From: Kiritimatiellia bacterium
GTDB taxonomy: Bacteria; Verrucomicrobiota; Kiritimatiellia; RFP12; UBA1067
Length of the DNA: 48,231 nucleotides
Direction: 5' to 3'
Assembly: GCA_027858965.1 (NCBI GenBank)
Contig: JAQIBS010000046.1
Span: 1-48,231 of the forward strand
The position numbers were made by a program, and so were the translations under genes. Below are positions 43,228-48,231 of this stretch, one piece after another. Numbering within the stretch: the first letter of the stretch is position 1; every line of letters starts with the position of its first letter. A model generated the notes under the pieces. It searched no databases. It was given only the letters and a program-made list of their open reading frames with translations, and was not told the DNA's origin.

Positions 43228-45687
43228 ATGATCGCAATCATCTTTATTTTCTTAATTGTAACAACCACAATCCTGTTCAGCCAGCTCAGCAATATCAAAA
43301 AGCATATTCAAACAATGGAGATGGATAATAAAAAGATCCTCTCCCGCTTATCCAATCTCCAACAGGATCAGCCAACCTCCAGAGAAGAGATCAGAGGTCA
43401 AGAGGTCAGAGATCAGAGATCAGGGGTCAGAGGTCAGGCGTCAGAACCTGATACTCCGATTGCACAGCCTAAACCGACAAGCTCACAACTCCCTGTATCT
43501 GCACCACCGCCAATAAAACCAGATCCATCCACCAGCATTCTGCAGGAGTTCTTAAAAAAGGACAAAGAAAAGCCACCCTGCATCAAGAAGCCAGACTCCG
43601 GTATCCGGGCGATCTTCAGCAAAATCTGGCGCTGGATACTCGTGGGTGATGAAAGTAAAAACAAAAATATCTCCTTTGAATCCGCTATGGCCAGCACCTG
43701 GATGATGCGAATCGGTATCATCTTTATAACCACGCTGGCCGCCTATTTCCTTAAATTGAGTATAGAACGTGAACTTCTCAGTCCGACCGGAAGGTTTGCA
43801 GTCGGCATCGGATTTGGCATTATCATGCTGATTGCCGGCATCAAATTGATTACAACCCGCTATAAAATGATCGGTGAGGGACTTCTGGGTGGCGGCATTG
43901 CTGTACTCTACCTCTGTATATACGCGGGAGATGCCATGTATCATATCATGCCGACCCCGCTGGCATTTGCCTTAATGACACTGATCACCGTCACAGCCGG
44001 ATTCCTCGCTGTTAAGCTGAACTCCATGCTGGTAGCCATATTCGGAATTATCGGAGGATATATCACCCCTGCGGCTCTTTCCTCTCAGGTGCTCAGCCTG
44101 CCCGGTTTCTACTCATATATATTAATCCTGAGCATTGCCGTGCTGATAATCGTTCTCATAAAACAGTGGCGACTGCTGACATACCTCAGCTTTATCCTCA
44201 CGTACGGACTCTACTTCTTCCTCTCAATGGATAACTATGACAAAACCACCGATTTTGCAGTGGCGATTATATTCCTCACCCTGCTTTTCGTAGTTCAGTC
44301 ACTGACGGTCTGCATCCACAACATCATAAAAAGACAGCAGAGCACCATTCTGGAAGTCATCCACCTTATTCTGAATGCTCTGGTATACTCTGCTGGCGGA
44401 TATTTTCTGATTATTGAAGCTCACGGCCGGCAATGGCCTGCGGCAATGTCGCTAGGACTGGCTCTCTTCTATATGCTCTACATCTTCATGTTCCTGCGGC
44501 GCGGCCTTAGGGACCGTCTGCTGCTGCTCTGCCTCATCTCACTCTCCGCAGCCTTCACCGCCTGGACCCTGCCGCTGGTGTTTGAAAAAGAGAGTCTCAC
44601 CATCGCCTTAGCCCTACTGGCGTTCGTATTCCTCTGGCTGGGACGCAAGGTAAAGAGCAACTTCCTCCAAAGCCTGAGTTATCTGATCTACGGAGTTGTA
44701 TTTTTCAGAATAGCGCTTCTGGATATGCCAGCAAACTATCACCTGAACTCAGCCACACCCACCACCTGGGGCGACTATTTCAAGGATATGTTCGATCGCC
44801 TCTTCACCTTTGGAGTATCTATCGGCTCAATCATCGGGGCCTTCCTCCTGAGCAAACGAGAGGCCAAAGAGTCCAGCGTCATCTTCCCGGAGAATGATAT
44901 TAATGCCATCATTCCGGCAAATATCACCCACGGAGTTCTTTTCTGGTCATCCGTTGCATTTATCTTTGTATTCCTGAATCTGGAATTCAACGCCATGTTC
45001 CTCTGCTGGGAGCCCATGCGCCTACCCATGCAGACACTGCTTTGGGGTGGACTGACCCTCTTTCTCTTCAACCGAATGTTATCCGCAGAGAAATTCGAGA
45101 AAAACAACGATATTCTCTTCACTCTCACCGGGGTTATTCTGGCCGTATCTCTGGTCAAGCTGATCGCCTTTGACTGCCAATCATGGAACCTAACAGCAAA
45201 CTTCATCTATAATCAGGAATATGCCCTGATGGATGCGGCCATGCGCCTCTTTGACTTCGGGGTAATGCTGGCGGTTATCCTGCTTATATGGAGGGTAATC
45301 TCCGGTAGCAAAAACTACGCACAGCAAAAAGCCCTCTTCGGATATGCAGGACTGGCCCTGCTCTTTGTATACGCCAGCCTTGAACTGCGCACCCTGCTAC
45401 ACTGGAAAATGGAATCCTTCATCCATGCCGGAATCTCCATCCTGTGGTCGCTATTCGCCATCTGTTTCATATTCTTCGGAATCAGCAAGCGCTGTGGTCT
45501 ACTACGTGCTCTGGGGCTGGGACTGTTTGTGATTGTCTGCGGGAAGGTCGCCTTCTACGACCTGAGAGGAATGGAGATCATCTACCGCATCATTGCATTG
45601 ATGGTCGTTGGCATCACCCTGCTTCTGGGATCATTTGCCTACCTGAAATCCAATAAACTCGAAGTCCCAGAGGAAAAGAGCAAGTAA
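43228..45687 (+). CDS. DUF2339 polytopic membrane protein
   Basis: The protein is 819 aa. One N-terminal membrane segment (IAIIFIFLIVTTTILFSQL) is followed by a coiled and Pro-rich linker to about residue 130, then roughly 20 or more hydrophobic segments to the end. The long array of membrane helices with GRFAVGIGFGIIMLIAGIKL and an E-G-L-L-G-G-G-I loop identify DUF2339, whose function is unknown. ATG at 43228 has AGGAG seven bases upstream. Residues about 52-73 (RGQEVRDQRSGVRGQ) come from a GGTCAGAG-type repeat in the DNA and are probably not native. It is followed by a DUF3999 gene, its usual partner. Confidence 0.88.
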   Translation: MIAIIFIFLIVTTTILFSQLSNIKKHIQTMEMDNKKILSRLSNLQQDQPTSREEIRGQEVRDQRSGVRGQASEPDTPIAQPKPTSSQLPVSAPPPIKPDPSTSILQEFLKKDKEKPPCIKKPDSGIRAIFSKIWRWILVGDESKNKNISFESAMASTWMMRIGIIFITTLAAYFLKLSIERELLSPTGRFAVGIGFGIIMLIAGIKLITTRYKMIGEGLLGGGIAVLYLCIYAGDAMYHIMPTPLAFALMTLITVTAGFLAVKLNSMLVAIFGIIGGYITPAALSSQVLSLPGFYSYILILSIAVLIIVLIKQWRLLTYLSFILTYGLYFFLSMDNYDKTTDFAVAIIFLTLLFVVQSLTVCIHNIIKRQQSTILEVIHLILNALVYSAGGYFLIIEAHGRQWPAAMSLGLALFYMLYIFMFLRRGLRDRLLLLCLISLSAAFTAWTLPLVFEKESLTIALALLAFVFLWLGRKVKSNFLQSLSYLIYGVVFFRIALLDMPANYHLNSATPTTWGDYFKDMFDRLFTFGVSIGSIIGAFLLSKREAKESSVIFPENDINAIIPANITHGVLFWSSVAFIFVFLNLEFNAMFLCWEPMRLPMQTLLWGGLTLFLFNRMLSAEKFEKNNDILFTLTGVILAVSLVKLIAFDCQSWNLTANFIYNQEYALMDAAMRLFDFGVMLAVILLIWRVISGSKNYAQQKALFGYAGLALLFVYASLELRTLLHWKMESFIHAGISILWSLFAICFIFFGISKRCGLLRALGLGLFVIVCGKVAFYDLRGMEIIYRIIALMVVGITLLLGSFAYLKSNKLEVPEEKSK
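43387..43443. repeat. GGTCAGA-type repeat inside the DUF2339 gene
   Basis: Repeats of a 7-8 bp unit (AGAGGTCA, AGAGATCA, GGGGTCAG) occupy 43387-43443 in frame. Such text is normally intergenic in related genomes, to my knowledge. Confidence 0.6.
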
Positions 45688-45911
45688 CGCAGCGAAGTTA
45701 GTGCGAGAGTTCTAAAATGGGAGAGTTCTAAAGTTTTGGAGGTAGCGCTGAGCCCCAGCTCGGCATGGAACGAAGCGACTCTCCTTGGATATTGGAAGTT
45801 CCGTGTTGGATATTGGATATTGGATTAACGATCAAGAGTTTATGGATATGGCGGCATGAAAAAAAATAATAAATGAATTATAAGAACACAGAGACAAACT
45901 GGAAGAAACCT
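45688..45911. repeat. intergenic repeat region
   Basis: GAGAGTTCTAAA occurs twice near 45706-45735 and resembles AGTTCTAAAGTTC at 15609. A TTGGATATTGGA-rich stretch at 45784-45825 mirrors the one at 20750. No gene or terminator was recognised. The region separates two functionally linked genes. Confidence 0.5.
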
Positions 45912-47276
45912 ATGAAACTGAGACACACCACATTCATACTAACATCCCTGCTTGCCGGCACCATGCACGCCAGCATGCAGAGCGCTGACTATCCCTATGA
46001 AAAAGCTCTGAAACTCCAGGCAGGCTCCAATCCAACTGTCCGTTTTGGATCTTTCACCGCAGACGAAGAGCTCTTTGAAAACCTCACTCCTCGCAATGAC
46101 AATCTTAGGATCATCGACAGCAATGATACTGAGACCCCCTTCCTGATGCGCGTAAAGAAAGGGGAACGCGAGACAGTGCATGAGCGCAGCGTGCCCTTTG
46201 AAAAGCTCTCTTTCAAAAAGTTACCCGACAACCGGATCGGAATTGTCATAAAGAACACTGACAAACGAAACTTTAAAACACCTCTGCAGAGCATTGTCCT
46301 TTCAACCAGCATCAAAAACTACGAAAAGAATGTCTCGGTTTACAGCAGCAATGATCAACAGAACTGGAAGCTCATCACAGGACGAAAGCCCATCTTCGAC
46401 TACTCCAAATACATCAACATCCGTAACAGCCGCATCTCGTTCAAAGCTACTACAGCACGTTACTTCAAGATCGAGATTTCCAACATCACGGAAAAACAGG
46501 AGTCACCTTTCACCCGACTGACCCGCGAGACGCGTGCCGGCAAAGAGTTCTCTGCCATTGAGTCATCCACCTTCACACGTACAGATTTCAAGATCAACGA
46601 AATCTACGTCTATGAAAAAACAACAAGACTCATCAAGGACAAGGTCCTCAAACGAACCTATACATCATCTAATTTTCAAAACACCACGGAGGACAAACAA
46701 AGCCTGATAACCTTCAGCACGGCCAACACCCCCATCACCTCCATCAACCTCAAAACAGAGACCCCCTACTACTATCGCAGATACACCCTGGAAACCAGCT
46801 CCGATGCAAAGAGCTGGAAATACGCTCACTCAGGTGTGATTTCCTCGGTAAATAACAATCCAGATTCAAAGAAACAACGCGCAATCACAATCCCGCACCC
46901 AATACGCGCAATACACTACCGCATCACCATTCAGAATAATGACAGCCCCCCGCTTGATATCAGTGGCGTTGAACTTGAGGGAGAGACACAGGAGATAGTT
47001 TTCTACTGCGACCAGGACAAAGATTACAGAGTTATCTACGGAGCAGAGCAGATCAAAGCCCCGATCTACGATATAGCCCACGTATTAACTCAAACCAAAA
47101 GTGATGCCACCGCTACCTACAAAGCTGAAGAACAAAGCGCAAACCCGGAGTACGGCAATGATAAACGAAGATCTTTTTTCCTCAGCCGCAAAACCATTAT
47201 GATCATCGCCGTTTTTCTGATGATCATCGTACTCGGCTGGCTGATCGCTAAAACAGCAAAGTCCATCGGTGAATAG
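45912..47276 (+). CDS. DUF3999-type exported, membrane-anchored protein
   Basis: The protein is 454 aa. A signal peptide (LRHTTFILTSLLAGTMHASM) is followed by beta-rich periplasmic domains that include F5/8-type-like strands (YFKIEISN, RYTLETSSDAKSW) and a C-terminal membrane anchor (IMIIAVFLMIIVLGWLI). This layout and its position after DUF2339 identify the DUF3999 partner. ATG at 45912 has GGAAG six bases upstream. The frame to 45873 is less likely. The pair probably forms one envelope complex, function unknown. Confidence 0.82.
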   Translation: MKLRHTTFILTSLLAGTMHASMQSADYPYEKALKLQAGSNPTVRFGSFTADEELFENLTPRNDNLRIIDSNDTETPFLMRVKKGERETVHERSVPFEKLSFKKLPDNRIGIVIKNTDKRNFKTPLQSIVLSTSIKNYEKNVSVYSSNDQQNWKLITGRKPIFDYSKYINIRNSRISFKATTARYFKIEISNITEKQESPFTRLTRETRAGKEFSAIESSTFTRTDFKINEIYVYEKTTRLIKDKVLKRTYTSSNFQNTTEDKQSLITFSTANTPITSINLKTETPYYYRRYTLETSSDAKSWKYAHSGVISSVNNNPDSKKQRAITIPHPIRAIHYRITIQNNDSPPLDISGVELEGETQEIVFYCDQDKDYRVIYGAEQIKAPIYDIAHVLTQTKSDATATYKAEEQSANPEYGNDKRRSFFLSRKTIMIIAVFLMIIVLGWLIAKTAKSIGE

Positions 47277-47351
47277 CCATGCATAGAACACATGATATGT
47301 AGAACGCAAAACGTATCATGGCCTAACCACAATCCAATTGACTTGTTTCGT

Positions 47352-47585
47352 TCATTGCGAAATCGCAGATGCAACTTCATCAATATGTTGCGATGTATGT
47401 CCGGAGATATCCACCCCTACCTCCGCCATGACCTTGATTGCATTGGGGTTTAATCCATGAATTTCAATCCCGGCTGAATATGCATTTATCCGATCGCCTT
47501 TCAGATGACGGGTCCATCCCTCAGCCATCTGACTGCGACAGGAGTTGCCTGTGCACAAAAATAATACATTCAGTTTTTCAATCAC
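47352..47585 (-). pseudogene. arsC: truncated arsenate reductase (LMW-PTP type)
   Basis: The product is 77 aa and reads [19 protein letters not shown], the CX5R phosphatase loop of ArsC, then [12 protein letters not shown] and [12 protein letters not shown] full enzyme has about 135 aa, with further catalytic cysteines in the missing half. The frame ends in a stop after [10 protein letters not shown] and nothing downstream resumes it. The GTG start at 47585 with AGGAG six bases upstream is intact, so the damage is at the 3' end. It follows an ArsG-like permease gene on the same strand, as in arsenic-resistance operons. Confidence 0.75.
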
Positions 47586-47748
47586 GCTTATCTCCTCTTT
47601 TTTATTCTATGCAACGCGAAGCGTTGTTGACTAAAGCAACGATGCATATCACACAAATGTTCAACGAGTGAGAAAAATTTCGCATATCACATAGGTTCAG
47701 TTTGGTAGCCTGCCTGTGCGTAGCACGCAGACAGGCGGCTCCGCTCCT
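47586..47748. other. intergenic region with two small hairpins
   Basis: CAACGC / GCGTTG (47611-47625) and a larger stem GCCTGTGCGT / ACGC-AG-ACAGGC with a 2-nt bulge (47710-47735). Neither has a T-run on the minus strand, so these are probably dispersed repeats. Confidence 0.45.
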
Positions 47749-48231
47749 TTAGATTGTACATAAAAAATAAAACCCAGCCGCCAGCAAAATGACACCGGAG
47801 ACATATCGAAACAACCGGTCGCCGCCACGGAATGAAAGACTAATCCTGCTGACCGAAACACCCAGCAGCACGGCTCCCAAAGGGAGGCTGAAACCAATGG
47901 CAAACATGGCCAGCATCAGTACAGCCCAGATGACTTTTCCCTGCAGAACCGATGCTCCAATAACAATAAATATTCCAGGGTTGCAGGGTAATGAGCTTAC
48001 GGCAACCATGCCACCAAGTAAAATACCTGCCAATAACGACTGGGATTTGCCCAGCTTGCTATACTTTTTATCCAGTTTTCCAAAAGACAAACTGAAAGGA
48101 AGCCAATTTAACGTTGCCAAGCCAAGAAAGATCGCAACAATTCCTGCAAATATCTTCCAATAATGCCCCAGAGTACTTTGTGCAACCTGACCGATAAAAC
48201 CTGCCACTCCACCAATTATCATCATAGATAA
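47749..48231 (-). CDS. ArsG/CcdA-like membrane permease, partial
   Basis: At least 158 aa with four or five membrane helices. The frame stays open upstream of ATG 48225 to the window edge (codons TTA TCT), so the N-terminus is outside. VSSLPCNPGIFIVIGASVL is the conserved Cys-Pro helix of the DsbD/CcdA-like family called ArsG in arsenic operons, and MFAIGFSLPLG follows. It lies just upstream of the ArsC fragment, which supports arsenic export or thiol transfer over cytochrome biogenesis (inference). Confidence 0.75.
   Translation of the reverse strand, partial: LSMMIIGGVAGFIGQVAQSTLGHYWKIFAGIVAIFLGLATLNWLPFSLSFGKLDKKYSKLGKSQSLLAGILLGGMVAVSSLPCNPGIFIVIGASVLQGKVIWAVLMLAMFAIGFSLPLGAVLLGVSVSRISLSFRGGDRLFRYVSGVILLAAGFYFLCTI

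Overview
The window looks like a chromosomal piece of an anaerobic, heterotrophic bacterium of the PVC group, most likely Kiritimatiellota or Lentisphaerota. This is an inference from content, not a database result. The grounds are NADH-linked [FeFe] hydrogenases without respiratory genes, a VPEP-type C-terminal sorting signal, a large calcium-repeat secreted protein, a SUMF1-type lipoprotein-like protein, a GH97 remnant, and many short dispersed intergenic repeats. Most genes lie on the minus strand.

Layout. (1) 1-7.8 kb is an accessory island: a tandem AAA+ ATPase, two MNT-type nucleotidyltransferase modules, a one-domain HsdS fused to the small partner of one nucleotidyltransferase, a sigma-54 activator with a DHH-like sensor region, and a Fic protein. 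Short direct repeats border the individual modules. (2) 7.9-20 kb holds two [FeFe] hydrogenase operons. Operon 1 (hydC-hydB-hydA, 13.4-7.9 kb) has a HydB fused to a complete GltD/NfnB-like flavoprotein. Operon 2 (19.9-15.9 kb) starts with a single-domain response regulator and has a minimal NuoF-like HydB. A CBS protein and a soluble GAF histidine kinase lie between them. (3) 20.3-27.5 kb holds a GH97 remnant and exported proteins: a PQQ-type beta-propeller, a membrane-anchored hypothetical protein, a VPEP-tailed protein and a 1341-residue protein with type-3 (calcium) repeats, a beta-helix-like region and a C-terminal trypsin-like domain with an intact His/Asp/Ser triad. (4) 28-41.3 kb is the merged str/S10/spc ribosomal operon, from rpsL to secY, on the minus strand. 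tuf is missing between fusA and rpsJ, and rpmD is missing between rpsE and rplO. It ends at a strong terminator after secY. (5) 41.7-48.2 kb holds a SUMF1-domain secreted protein, a VapB antitoxin remnant, a DUF2339/DUF3999 membrane pair, a truncated arsenate reductase and the end of an ArsG/CcdA-like permease that runs off the window.

How the parts work together. The two hydrogenases would reoxidise NADH (and, for operon 1, probably ferredoxin and NADPH) by making H2 during fermentation. The kinase, receiver and CBS proteins are plausible redox or energy-state inputs. The most unusual items are the HydB-GltD fusion, the Ser-for-Cys change in the H-cluster motif of both HydA proteins, the HsdS fusion beside two nucleotidyltransferase modules, the protease-tipped giant secreted protein, and two matching hairpins at the place where rpmD should be. 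The hydrogenase maturases HydE, HydF and HydG are not in the window.
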